DNA of 29,996 bases from Chloroflexota bacterium. GTDB taxonomy: Bacteria; Chloroflexota; Ktedonobacteria; Ktedonobacterales; Ktedonobacteraceae. A program made the translations under genes and the position numbers. Below, one piece after another: positions 1 to 8,023 of the stretch (the stretch's first letter is position 1; every line of letters starts with the position of its first letter). The notes beneath the pieces are model-generated. The model did no database searches, was not told the DNA's origin, and worked only from the letters and a program-made list of their open reading frames with translations. The stretch is from contig CADDZH010000067.1 of the NCBI GenBank assembly GCA_902812455.1, positions 1-29,996 on the forward strand, written 5' to 3'.

Positions 1-1036
1 CAGATCCCAGGTTGCTTTCCGCGCCGATATGACCGGCCTCGTCGAAGACGGCGGCATAGGGGAGTGTCGTCCCGCAGGCGAAGAGGGCCAGTCCCCAGCC
101 GGTCACAAGCGGCGCGTAGAGTGGCAGTGCGAGCAGGACCACACCGAGGCAGGCCAGGGAGGTTCCCGCACGCATCAGTGAGCTGTGTGTGAAGACCCTG
201 CGCGAGAGCAGCATGCCACCCAGGGGACGAAAGAGCATACCGGCCAGGAGACCCACGGCTCCCAGCATGGCTGCTATGGGAAGCGGCAGCCCGTAGGAGA
301 GGGCGAAATAGACCGCCAGCCAGGGGGCAATAGCCTGCCCAAGTCCCAGCGTCCCCAGGTGAACCAGCCCGATGGTCCAGAGGGATGGAGAACGAAATGC
401 CTCGACCACATGCCTGGATGCCGCCTCTCTGGTAGGCCCTCGTACCTCGCTGCTTAAGGCAAACAGGCAGAGGAGGCCTGTTCCCAACCCAAGCACGCCC
501 CAGGCGGTAAAGGCTCCCTGCCAGTCGAAGTGATCCAGCAGTGTGGGAGTCGCAAACAGCCCAAGCCCGGCACCCAACTGCATCGCTCCGCCAAAGAGGC
601 CCTGGCCGAAGGCCGCGTACTTCCCTCTGCGCGCCGCCTGCGAGCCGGCGACGATGGCTGCCCCTGCCCCCAGACCGATCACCAGGCGGCAGAGCACCAT
701 CCAGATCAGGTCGGGGATCAGCGGCAGGAGACATCCGCCCGCCTCGACCAGGAGCAGCGCTCCGAAGAGCACGCGGCGCGATCCGTAGCGATCCGCAAGC
801 CAGCCTCCTGGCAGATAGGAGAAGCCGATCCCGACGTAGAGCAGGGTGGAAAGGAGGCCCGTGGCGCCGCTCGTCACATGCAGCCCGCGCTGAAGCAGCG
901 GGATGAGCGGGCCGTAGTCGGTGAAATTCGCCGAGATGGCCACCGCTGCCAGCGCCAATGCGCTCAAACGCGCGGTAGTATGCAGCAGTTCCTCAGACCT
1001 GCTTTGCCGGTTCGTGCCTGGTAGCGATATGCTCAT
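1..1036 (-). CDS. MFS transporter, partial (C-terminus beyond window)
   Basis: Reading the minus strand from an ATG at 1036 gives an uninterrupted frame of about 345 codons that runs off the window at base 1. An AGAGGAAAAC ribosome-binding stretch sits just upstream of the ATG. The protein begins MSISLPGTNRQSRSEELLH, then shows repeated hydrophobic helices. Between helices 2 and 3 it has the major-facilitator loop pattern GGWLADRYGSRR (motif A), followed by RLVIGLGAGAA and later FRPLGGMLLSRR, the second-half equivalent of motif A. It should be an inner-membrane secondary transporter of about 12 helices, with the last ones missing here. The substrate cannot be read from sequence. It starts about 40 bases after the stop of the dehydrogenase gene on the same strand, so the two probably share a transcript. 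The family call is secure; nitrate, sugar or drug specificity would be guesswork. Confidence 0.85.
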   Translation of the reverse strand, partial: MSISLPGTNRQSRSEELLHTTARLSALALAAVAISANFTDYGPLIPLLQRGLHVTSGATGLLSTLLYVGIGFSYLPGGWLADRYGSRRVLFGALLLVEAGGCLLPLIPDLIWMVLCRLVIGLGAGAAIVAGSQAARRGKYAAFGQGLFGGAMQLGAGLGLFATPTLLDHFDWQGAFTAWGVLGLGTGLLCLFALSSEVRGPTREAASRHVVEAFRSPSLWTIGLVHLGTLGLGQAIAPWLAVYFALSYGLPLPIAAMLGAVGLLAGMLFRPLGGMLLSRRVFTHSSLMRAGTSLACLGVVLLALPLYAPLVTGWGLALFACGTTLPYAAVFDEAGHIGAESNLGS

Positions 1037-1076
1037 GTTTTCCTCTCTCCTCTACTACGCTGGCGCTCGCGTACGT

Positions 1077-2018
1077 TCATAAACCCCTACTGCTCACCTG
1101 CCATGCTCGGTCTCCCGGAACTGAAACCGCTTCTTCGGAGACAACCTGGGGCACAAATTCTGCAAGCACCGCCCAGTCCTCTCTGGCACGACCACTGGCT
1201 GGCGCCGCCAGCAGGTGGCCTTGGGCAATCCGCGCATAGGGGATGGGTAGATTGACCCGCTCCGCCGCCTCGAGCACCAACTCCACGTCCTTGAGCCCCA
1301 TCGGCACCGGAAAGTGCACGTCGCTGTAGTCCCGGGTTCCGATCATGTGGCCGTAGCCCTCGTAGACCGCGCCCTTGAAGAGAGGAGATTCCACCAGCAT
1401 GCGCAGAAACGCAGCCCGGTCCGCACCCCAGCACTCCACCAGCGCTGCGGCTTCCCCCATCGCTTCGATGGCGGCGGCGATGAGGAAGTTGTAACCGAGT
1501 TTGACGACATTGGCCGCCTCCACCCGTTCTCCCAGGTCGTAGATGTGATTCCCCAGGACACGCAGGAATGGCAGCGCGCGCGCTTTGGCCTCGGGGTGCC
1601 CAGAGAGGAAGATCGAGAGTTCTCCGGCTTCGGCCACCTCTGGCCGTCCCAGCACCGTTGCCGCCAGGTAGTGGCTCCCCTGCCGCTTGTATAAGGTTTC
1701 CAGTTGCCTGGAGACCTCCGGGGAGACCGTGCTCAGCGAGAGGTGGATGCCCTCTTTCCCGATCTGTTGTAGGATACCGCCTTCTCCCAGACTTACCTGG
1801 AGAAGCGCTCGGTCGTCGGGAACCATGGTGATGGTGATACCACCGGGCTGGACGGCATCGCTGAGCCGGAACGCCTGCCGTGCGCCAAGGGCAATGAGTG
1901 GAGCGATGCGCTCCTCCTGCAGATCGAAGACACACAGTTCAAACCCCGCTTTCAAGAGGTTGAGGGCCATGGGCTGGCCCATCTGGCCCAGCCCGATAAA
2001 TCCAATGATGTCTGTCAT
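1077..2018 (-). CDS. NAD(P)-dependent beta-hydroxyacid dehydrogenase (3-hydroxyisobutyrate dehydrogenase / 6PGDH-like)
   Basis: 313 residues, starting MTDIIGFIGLGQMG. The N-terminus is a Rossmann dinucleotide site (GFIGLGQMGQPMALNLLKAG, residues 5-24). A Ser/Thr-rich substrate-binding segment LSLSTVSP lies at 93-100, and the catalytic lysine is most likely K173 in VVKLGYN, with N177 as the usual partner. Length matches the 3-hydroxyisobutyrate/tartronate-semialdehyde/glyoxylate reductase family (about 290-310). The frame is open 18 codons further upstream, but the ATG at 2018 has GGAAAG eight bases ahead and begins directly at the Rossmann strand, so I chose it. It oxidises or reduces a short beta-hydroxyacid or semialdehyde using NAD(P) in the cytoplasm; the exact substrate is not predictable. 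It is followed by the MFS gene 40 bases downstream, which may import or export the related acid (inference). Confidence 0.88.
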   Translation of the reverse strand: MTDIIGFIGLGQMGQPMALNLLKAGFELCVFDLQEERIAPLIALGARQAFRLSDAVQPGGITITMVPDDRALLQVSLGEGGILQQIGKEGIHLSLSTVSPEVSRQLETLYKRQGSHYLAATVLGRPEVAEAGELSIFLSGHPEAKARALPFLRVLGNHIYDLGERVEAANVVKLGYNFLIAAAIEAMGEAAALVECWGADRAAFLRMLVESPLFKGAVYEGYGHMIGTRDYSDVHFPVPMGLKDVELVLEAAERVNLPIPYARIAQGHLLAAPASGRAREDWAVLAEFVPQVVSEEAVSVPGDRAWQVSSRGL

Positions 2019-2068
2019 ATGCTCTTTCCTTTCTTCGCGTCGTGTAAGACGACATGCGCGAGCGCACT

Positions 2069-3169
2069 TCATGCTTCAGCAAAAACGACAATGCCTCGCC
2101 CGCTTTCGGGGACAAAGATGTGGTTGGTGAGCGGATCGACGGCCACACTGTGCGACTTCTTTGCCGTCGGCACATTCTCGACCCAGGCGCCCGTGTTGGC
2201 ATCGACGACTGAGAGCACCGGGCCGCTGGGATTGGTAAAGGCGGCCAGGTAAAAACGCTGGTCGCCCCGGTTGTACCACACCTCATCACAGCCGCTCGTT
2301 TGCAGGATCGTGGTGAGAACCTGGCCGGTAAGTGCGCTGACAAGCACAGGATGTCCTGAGCAGCCCAGGAACAGGTCCTGGGTGGTAGGGTCGAGGGCAA
2401 TGCCGCTCGGATCGCAGGCCGGGAGCGAGTACTCCCGTACGAGCTGCTCGGAGAGTGGGTCAACCACTGCTACCGCTCCACCCGGGTTCCGTTTGTTGGC
2501 TGGCACGGAGAGGTAGAACAGGTGGGTCTGGGCATCGAACACAGGGGCTTCCAGGCCGCCACTCCCATCCGGGAAGACCAGCTTGCCCACGATGGCGTGT
2601 CTGGTAACGGAGATGAACGTGACGAAAGGCCCCGCCTCCGAGCCGTTGGTCACGAGCAAGAGTTGATTCTGTGGATCATACGCCATTTCATCGGCCCGCT
2701 TCGTGCCACCTGTATCGAGCGTAGCGATGATGGTGCGGGAGAGCAGGTCAATGACCTTGACCGTGCTCTCCCCATCGGAGGCCCACAGTTGGCCGAGGTC
2801 GTCCACCAACACGCCTCCTGGTCCCTGCGTGTCGATGCTGCCGTGAAAGCCACGAAAGCCCCCAATCTGCCCAATGAGCGTGTTGGTTCGTGTGTCAATC
2901 ATGTCCACGCTGGCGAGACTCACATCGGCCAGGTAATAGACCTGGCTCTGGTCATCGACGTAGCTAATATCAAAGTGCCACAGGCCCCGAGGAGGGATAC
3001 CTGGCCCCGTGATGAGCGCGATCTGCCGCAGGCCATGCGAGCCGTTCTGAGCGTGTGCCAGATGAATGCTCACAATGTAGCTCACCGATGTAGCGATGAC
3101 AGCCAGCGCCAGCAGGATGGCCAGGGACCAGGCAAGCCTGGCTTTTGTGTTCGTGCTCACGTTCATCAT
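2069..3169 (-). CDS. Membrane-anchored YncE/YVTN-type beta-propeller protein
   Basis: 366 residues. An N-terminal hydrophobic segment (about residues 12-34, ARLAWSLAILLALAVIATSV) follows positively charged residues, so it is an uncleaved signal anchor or signal peptide, and the rest should be outside the cytoplasm. The remainder is made of propeller-blade-like units: SLASVDMIDTRTNTLIG, STVKVIDLLSRTIIATLDTG, GGAVAVVDPLSEQLVREY and GPVLSVVDANTGAWVENV, the usual pattern of surface YncE-like proteins. No catalytic motif is visible; such proteins bind ligands or partners. The start is uncertain: two consecutive ATGs sit almost on top of an AGAAGG sequence, and a GTG four codons later (VSTNTK) has better spacing. 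It lies about 50 bases before the dehydrogenase gene and about 40 bases after the hydrolase gene, all on one strand, so an operon is likely. Confidence 0.75.
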   Translation of the reverse strand: MMNVSTNTKARLAWSLAILLALAVIATSVSYIVSIHLAHAQNGSHGLRQIALITGPGIPPRGLWHFDISYVDDQSQVYYLADVSLASVDMIDTRTNTLIGQIGGFRGFHGSIDTQGPGGVLVDDLGQLWASDGESTVKVIDLLSRTIIATLDTGGTKRADEMAYDPQNQLLLVTNGSEAGPFVTFISVTRHAIVGKLVFPDGSGGLEAPVFDAQTHLFYLSVPANKRNPGGAVAVVDPLSEQLVREYSLPACDPSGIALDPTTQDLFLGCSGHPVLVSALTGQVLTTILQTSGCDEVWYNRGDQRFYLAAFTNPSGPVLSVVDANTGAWVENVPTAKKSHSVAVDPLTNHIFVPESGRGIVVFAEA

Positions 3170-3208
3170 CCTTCTAGAGGCAATCTAGGAGCTTCTTGCA
3201 GGCCAGTA

Positions 3209-4297
3209 TCACGATAATCCCCCGTTGGGCAGCAGGTGGAACGGGAACTTTAAGGCCGCTACCATGTGGGTCCACCAGGCGACGACGCGCCAGAACTCCT
3301 GCCGCGATGCCTCAAAATTACAGTGCGCCGCCTGTGGCTGGGTATACGCAGTGTAGAGCCGCGTGGAGCGAAATACTTCTCCCTCTGCCTGGGCGCAGGC
3401 GCTGAAATCATGCTCTGTCGCGACGTACAGGACGGGGCGACTGAGCCTGCTCGCCTCCTGCGCCACGATACCCGGGATCAGCCCCTCGTCCAGCAGGCCC
3501 TTTGGGAAAGCAATAGCCTCCCGCTCGTCTGCTTCGATCAGTTCCGTAGGCACAGTCGGCTGAGGGCCGTAGAACACCGGGCGCATAAGGCGGCGGGGCA
3601 CGGTATAATACCCGTTCGTGGTCGTCATCCCGGCCAAGAGGGCGTTCGCATCCAGCCCGAGCCGCTCGTAATCGACGAGGCCGTGCGACCAGCCGGCGAA
3701 GATTGCTGCATCGAGCGGAGTGCCGCGATCTTCAAGCAGAGCCGCGAGCTGTGTTAGCTGGAATGCCCCCATTGAATGACCAAATCCGCCAAGGAAAATG
3801 GCATCTTCTGGCACGGCTTTCAAGCCCGGAGCGAGCGTACCCGCCACAAGACGCGAACGCAACTGGTGGAGGACCTGCGCATTGGCTTGTGCCGTGACAT
3901 GACGGGTAATCTGCTCACCGTCTACCTCGACCTTGCTCTCCCCTGTGCCGAACATATCGATGATCACGAGTCCAATCCCCTGCTTCGCCAGGTAGCGGGC
4001 AATACTGAACTCCTCAGGACCATAGCCGCTCACCTGCCGGTCGAAATAACTCAGCCCCCGATATGTGGCCCCAGGAATGCCAAGATACCAGAACGATACG
4101 GTTCTTTTTGCAGGGGCCTTGCGCGGCGGGAAGATCCAGGCCGCGATAGAGGTTTTAAGCGTTCTCTGGTGCGGCGTCTCCTGTGCAAGGGAAACGGCTA
4201 CCTCAAAATTGCTGCGCACGGGTTCGGTAGACTGTGTTGATGAGTTTGGAGGGGCTGTCGCCACCTCGCGCACTGTATCATGGGTGTGTAGTGTCAA
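3209..4297 (-). CDS. Alpha/beta hydrolase (serine esterase/peptidase-like), TTG start
   Basis: The alpha/beta-hydrolase core is clear. The nucleophile elbow GFGHSMGAF puts the catalytic serine at S175 (numbered from the TTG). IIDMFGTGES after strand beta-4 is typical of peptidase- and esterase-like members. The acid is likely E295 or D297 in YVATEHD, and the histidine H325 in QAAHCNFE. The frame remains open to an ATG at 4693, but the 132 extra residues are cysteine-rich, low-complexity and unlike a hydrolase. A TTG at 4297 has a strong GGAGG nine bases upstream and gives a 362-residue protein of normal family size, so I place the start there. No signal peptide is seen with this start, so it is probably cytoplasmic. 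The substrate is unknown. It lies directly upstream of the propeller gene. Confidence 0.75.
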   Translation of the reverse strand: MTLHTHDTVREVATAPPNSSTQSTEPVRSNFEVAVSLAQETPHQRTLKTSIAAWIFPPRKAPAKRTVSFWYLGIPGATYRGLSYFDRQVSGYGPEEFSIARYLAKQGIGLVIIDMFGTGESKVEVDGEQITRHVTAQANAQVLHQLRSRLVAGTLAPGLKAVPEDAIFLGGFGHSMGAFQLTQLAALLEDRGTPLDAAIFAGWSHGLVDYERLGLDANALLAGMTTTNGYYTVPRRLMRPVFYGPQPTVPTELIEADEREAIAFPKGLLDEGLIPGIVAQEASRLSRPVLYVATEHDFSACAQAEGEVFRSTRLYTAYTQPQAAHCNFEASRQEFWRVVAWWTHMVAALKFPFHLLPNGGLS

Positions 4298-4936
4298 GAG
4301 AAATATCCTCCATCCTTCTGGATCATTGGGAAGAAACAAGTTCTCTGAACTGTAAACTTGTATGGACGGCTGACAGACTTTTCTCCCGTTTCCGCAGATC
4401 TGCGGTTGTGGTAGAAGAGGTCTATGGGTGGAACAAAAACCACGTTCCATCCAGTACGGCGAGTTCCGCCGGAACTCGTGCCTGTCTGAGAGGATGTAAG
4501 ACGAGGCAAAAGCCACGCAATCCTCGTTGATGCAGGAACCGAACACTGGATATGGCCTGTCCATATTTGAGTAAGTTTCAGAGAACGGTAGAAGGTAGCC
4601 ATGAGGCAAGGTCCGGGCTACCTTCCACCCTACAGGCCGATTTTCTTGGTTAGAAAGAATCGCTTGTCGTGTGTGTTCCCACCTCCTTTCCAATGTAACT
4701 AACTGAGAACCTCTGTCCCATATCTCTATGCAGCGGGCCTACGAGCTGGAGCGGCGCAGAGTGGTTGTCGAGGAGACCACTTTACTTATCTCCCTCCAGG
4801 TCTCGTCAGCCACGGCTAGAGGCTAAGCCCATTCCCTCCTGCAACGGGAAGCTGTCAAACAGGCCAGGCGCAGCGTTGATTGGCTGCTGTAGTAAACCGG
4901 GCAGGTTACCAAACACGCTGCCCTGAGTTCAGCGAA
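4298..4936. other. Intergenic stretch upstream of the hydrolase gene
   Basis: About 640 bases without a convincing gene. The minus-strand frame of the hydrolase is open as far as 4693, but the translation is cysteine-rich and has no ribosome-binding sequence at its ATG. On the plus strand a short frame beginning at the ATG near 4728 (MQRAYELERRRVVVEET..., about 33 codons to a TAG) has a protein-like composition and could be a gene remnant; I could not assign it to a family. No clear promoter was found for the TTG-started hydrolase. Confidence 0.4.
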
Positions 4937-5107
4937 TCAATGGAAGAGTGAAAGCGTTGTGTATGGCCGATCCACATTCGCACCGGATAGCTTTGTGCCG
5001 GAGGCACGCAGCGCCGCTCCTGGTACAGGGTGCAGCACAAATGTGGGTACGGCGAGCATAGCCAAAAGAGGTGCTGTCGTGAAGAATTTGCGCACTTGTG
5101 GTATCAT
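4937..5107 (-). CDS. Small secreted or membrane peptide (56 aa), function unknown
   Basis: The ATG at 5107 is preceded by GGAGG with an eight-base spacer, one of the better ribosome-binding sites in this part of the window. The 56-residue product starts MIPQVRKFF, continues into a hydrophobic stretch (TTAPLLAMLAVPTFVL, about residues 9-24) and ends in a polar tail. This is the layout of a signal peptide or a single-span membrane peptide. No conserved motif is recognised. It could be a real small exported peptide or the 5' remnant of a longer secreted protein truncated by a deletion. A longer frame upstream to 5179 exists but has no ribosome-binding site. Confidence 0.5.
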   Translation of the reverse strand: MIPQVRKFFTTAPLLAMLAVPTFVLHPVPGAALRASGTKLSGANVDRPYTTLSLFH

Positions 5108-5348
5108 CAGATTAACCTCCATTGTGGGGTAGGGGAGCCAACGAGCGGCGGGGGAGTGCCAATCAACCAGCCAGCTCACAGGCTCCTCAGCGCACTAAAC
5201 AGATAAATGTGTATCAGACCTCTACCGTATGTAACCCATCTCTATACGAGGTCCTTTCTACTTCATTGTTCTTCCTAATTACCTGGCCATTTCAAAAAGG
5301 AGCAGGCCACGCTCTCTGAGATTAGCATGCAGATGATAAATTTGCAAC

Positions 5349-5379
5349 GACAATTGTCACGAAAAAACTGACAATTGTC
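5349..5379. promoter_or_regulatory. Two tandem GACAATTGTC palindromes
   Basis: The perfect 10-bp palindrome GACAATTGTC occurs at 5349-5358 and again at 5370-5379. The centres are 21 bp apart, i.e. two helical turns, so both sites would face the same side of the DNA. This is the classic layout of a dimeric-repressor operator. The surrounding DNA is AT-rich compared with the genes. A related GATAATTGTC occurs at 22306-22315, upstream of the HTH/GAF-like regulator gene. The binding protein is not known. Confidence 0.45.
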
Positions 5380-5448
5380 TTTAATTATAGTCGTTTAGAT
5401 TTGGAAATATGGAGCACGGTTCATGAATGGGTCAGGTAAAAGACACAT

Positions 5449-5466
5449 GAAGCCAAGCTTGGCTTC
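5449..5466. repeat. Perfect 18-bp palindrome GAAGCCAAGCTTGGCTTC
   Basis: The sequence from 5449 to 5466 is identical to its own reverse complement with no spacer. It lies in the non-coding stretch about 480 bases upstream of the kinase gene. With no loop it is more likely a protein-binding site than an RNA hairpin. No second copy was noticed in the window. Confidence 0.45.
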
Positions 5467-5703
5467 TTGCCATCCGGCAAAATCAAGCTATCAGATCCTA
5501 TTTACCATCATGTGCGTGATCTCCTCAAAACAGCTATCCCTGTAGACTTCAATAACAGCCAGAATTTAGGCTGGCTCCACATTATTCGTCAGTGGATGGT
5601 TGGCGGATTCAAGACGCCCGGTGATTGTGTGCTACAAAGAAGACGAAGTGGGAATTCCCAAGCTCATGCGCCCAAAACATTATTTGCTTACTATTTGCCG
5701 TAA
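5467..5703 (+). pseudogene. Possible gene remnant, unidentified
   Basis: A plus-strand frame of 78 codons has a protein-like composition (KIKLSDPIYHHVRDLLKTAIPVDF). It opens at a TTG with no ribosome-binding sequence and runs into an arginine-rich, atypical tail. In the next frame the reading continues as KLMRPKHYLLTICRKERIVKHCLL, which suggests a decayed longer gene rather than an intact small one. No family was recognised. Low confidence. Confidence 0.2.
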
Positions 5704-5816
5704 GGAAAGGATTGTGAAGCATTGTTTGCTCGCCTTCCCCGAATGATTTATGAAGAATTAAGGAAAGTTCGAGCTTCTTCATATCCAGTAATTATCTAGT
5801 ATCCAGTGAAAAATTG

Positions 5817-5846
5817 TTGACCTTTTATTTGTTCATGTGATAGTAT
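5817..5846 (+). promoter_or_regulatory. Putative sigma70-type promoter of the kinase gene
   Basis: TTGACC (5817-5822) and TAGTAT (5841-5846) are separated by 18 bp and lie about 100 bases upstream of the kinase start codon. The -35 matches consensus at five of six positions. The untranslated leader would contain the 5904-5924 hairpin. Confidence 0.45.
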
Positions 5847-5903
5847 GTTTTTGCTTCAAGCAAATACACAGCTCATAGCAACCTCGTATTCAAAGAACCC
5901 ACG

Positions 5904-5924
5904 CAGGTAAGGGGTGATTACCTG
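5904..5924 (+). promoter_or_regulatory. Hairpin in the kinase mRNA leader
   Basis: CAGGTAA (5904-5910) and TTACCTG (5918-5924) are perfect inverted repeats around a seven-base GGGGTGA loop, ending 20 bases before the kinase ATG and just ahead of its weak GAGGGCAG ribosome-binding region. It could affect translation initiation, or could equally be a small operator. Confidence 0.35.
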
Positions 5925-5944
5925 ATAGAGAGGGCAGAGCCATA

Positions 5945-8023
5945 ATGAATGATCGCATTGGACAACAACTGGGCAACTACCGTTTAATTCGCCTGTTGGG
6001 ACAGGGTGGTTTCGCTGATGTCTATCTCGCTGAACACCTCTACTTGAACACGAAAGCCGCTATCAAGGTGCTACAGACGCGCTTAACCAGCGAAGACTCT
6101 AATAGCTTCCTCAACGAGGCACGTACCATTGCCAATCTGGTACATCCGCATATCGTTAGGGTGCTCGACTTTGGCTTGCAGAACAACATGCCATATCTCG
6201 TCATGGATTATGCGCCGAATAGAACCTTGCGGCAATTCTATCCTAAAGGTACTCCTCTCCCTGCTGAGAGGATTCTTCCTTATGTGAAGCAAGTTGCCTC
6301 TGCCTTGATGTATGCCCACCAGCGAAAAGTGGTTCATCGCGACATTAAACCTGAGAATATGCTCCTCGGCAACAATTACGAAGTTTTGCTGAGCGATTTC
6401 GGCATAGCCACAGTCTCACAAAGTTCGCGCTATGACAGTACAAAGCAGGTCGTTGGCACTGCCGGGTATATGGCCCCTGAACAAATTCAGGGAAAGCCTC
6501 GTCCCGCCAGCGATCAGTATGCCTTAGGAATCGTCGTCTATGAATGGTTATCCGGTAATCGCCCTTTTCACGGCACTTTTACTGAAGTAGCTAGCCAGCA
6601 TATGTTCGCACCACCTCCGCCCTTGCGCGAGAAAGTCCCCTCGATTCTACCGGAAGTGGAACAAGTTGTGATGGTAGCGCTTGCCAAAGACCCGGAAAAG
6701 CGATTCGGAACAGTAGAGGCCTTTGCTACGGCCTTTGAAGAAGCGTGCCAGCATGCATTACCAACCTACACAATACCAGCATCTCAATCTCCTCATATAG
6801 CAGTACAAGAAGCTGTTACCATATTACCCCAACCTTCGCCCGTCCTTACCCCACCTGTTATCTCCTCCGGGACTGGCACCATTCCGCAATCACAACCGGA
6901 GGTATTAAGGCAAGCGATCTCACGACGTACTTTTGTTTTGGGGCTTGGTGGGCTCGCCGCTTTAGTTGTGGCTGGTACAGGTATTACCTGGTGGGAGCTT
7001 TCTCGAAGGTCCTCTGTTTCAGGCTCTCCTACAACATCGGCACCTTCTACTTCATCGACACCTCCTGCTTCTACACAACCAGCAGCTAATTCGTCTCCAA
7101 CGACCTCTTCGACATCACAGCCCTCGCGACCTCCGCTCGGGACAACGATTTACACATATCGTGGACATACTGGGCAGGTTTTCGCGGATGCCTGGTCGCC
7201 GGATGGCAGTCGTATTGCTTCTGGCTCTGAGGATACAACGGCGCAGGTCTGGGATGCGACAACGGGTGGTAATGTTCTCATCTATCGAGGCCATACAAAG
7301 CAGATTTGGACTTTAGCATGGCAGCCACACGGCCAGCAGATCGCCTCAGGTGATGACAATGCGCTGGTGCAGATATGGGATGCGACTACAGCGACGACCA
7401 ACTATGTGTATAGAGGGCACTCAGAGCCCGTTTATACCGTTGCATGGGCGCCCGATGGTACACGGATAGCCTCAGGAGGAGCAGATAATACTGTACAGGT
7501 ATGGAATCCAAATACCGGAGAACATCAGGTCTATTCTGGTCACTCAAAACCTGTGCATATGGTTGCCTGGTCACCGGATGGCAGCAAGATTGCTTCGTGC
7601 AGTGAAGACATGACAGTCCAAGTGTGGGACGCCAGCACACTTCAGCTCTATATTACCTATACCAGGCATACGGATCGAGTGCTGTGCGTCAATTGGTCGC
7701 ATGATGGTAGTCATATAGCATCTGGCAGTTGGGATCAAACAGTGCAGGTCTGGGAAGCTACTACTGGCAACCGGTTGCTTACCTACACCGGCCACACGGA
7801 GCGGGTCTGGACGGTCGATTGGTCATTGGATGATTCCATGATCGCTTCTGGCAGCCACGACGGAACAGTGCAAATCTGGAGTTCCTCGACAGGCAATAAG
7901 ATTTTTACCTATACCGGTCACGGTTTAGGGAATACTGTCTGGGAGGCGCTCTGGTCTCCTAATGGTCAGCTAATCGCCTCTGCTGGCTTAGATGGCACTG
8001 TGCAGGTTTGGCAAGCGGTGTAG
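5945..8023 (+). CDS. Transmembrane Ser/Thr protein kinase with C-terminal WD40 propeller
   Basis: 692 residues. Residues 13-270 are a Hanks-type kinase: glycine loop LLGQGGFADVYLAEH, ATP lysine K41 (AAIKVL), catalytic HRDIKPEN at 131-138 (D133, N138), magnesium-binding DFG at 151-153 and activation loop GTAGYMAPE at 171-179. All catalytic residues are present, so it should be active. A Pro/Ser-rich linker leads to SRRTFVLGLGG and a membrane segment (about 326-350), then a Ser/Thr/Pro-rich stalk (about 356-398). Seven WD40 repeats follow (about 403-692), each with the GH...SPDG..IASGS.D.TVQVW pattern, enough for one closed seven-bladed propeller. The kinase should face the cytoplasm and the propeller the outside, making this a candidate sensor. 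The gene stands alone with its own promoter-like sequence. Its substrate is unknown. Confidence 0.95.
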   Translation: MNDRIGQQLGNYRLIRLLGQGGFADVYLAEHLYLNTKAAIKVLQTRLTSEDSNSFLNEARTIANLVHPHIVRVLDFGLQNNMPYLVMDYAPNRTLRQFYPKGTPLPAERILPYVKQVASALMYAHQRKVVHRDIKPENMLLGNNYEVLLSDFGIATVSQSSRYDSTKQVVGTAGYMAPEQIQGKPRPASDQYALGIVVYEWLSGNRPFHGTFTEVASQHMFAPPPPLREKVPSILPEVEQVVMVALAKDPEKRFGTVEAFATAFEEACQHALPTYTIPASQSPHIAVQEAVTILPQPSPVLTPPVISSGTGTIPQSQPEVLRQAISRRTFVLGLGGLAALVVAGTGITWWELSRRSSVSGSPTTSAPSTSSTPPASTQPAANSSPTTSSTSQPSRPPLGTTIYTYRGHTGQVFADAWSPDGSRIASGSEDTTAQVWDATTGGNVLIYRGHTKQIWTLAWQPHGQQIASGDDNALVQIWDATTATTNYVYRGHSEPVYTVAWAPDGTRIASGGADNTVQVWNPNTGEHQVYSGHSKPVHMVAWSPDGSKIASCSEDMTVQVWDASTLQLYITYTRHTDRVLCVNWSHDGSHIASGSWDQTVQVWEATTGNRLLTYTGHTERVWTVDWSLDDSMIASGSHDGTVQIWSSSTGNKIFTYTGHGLGNTVWEALWSPNGQLIASAGLDGTVQVWQAV

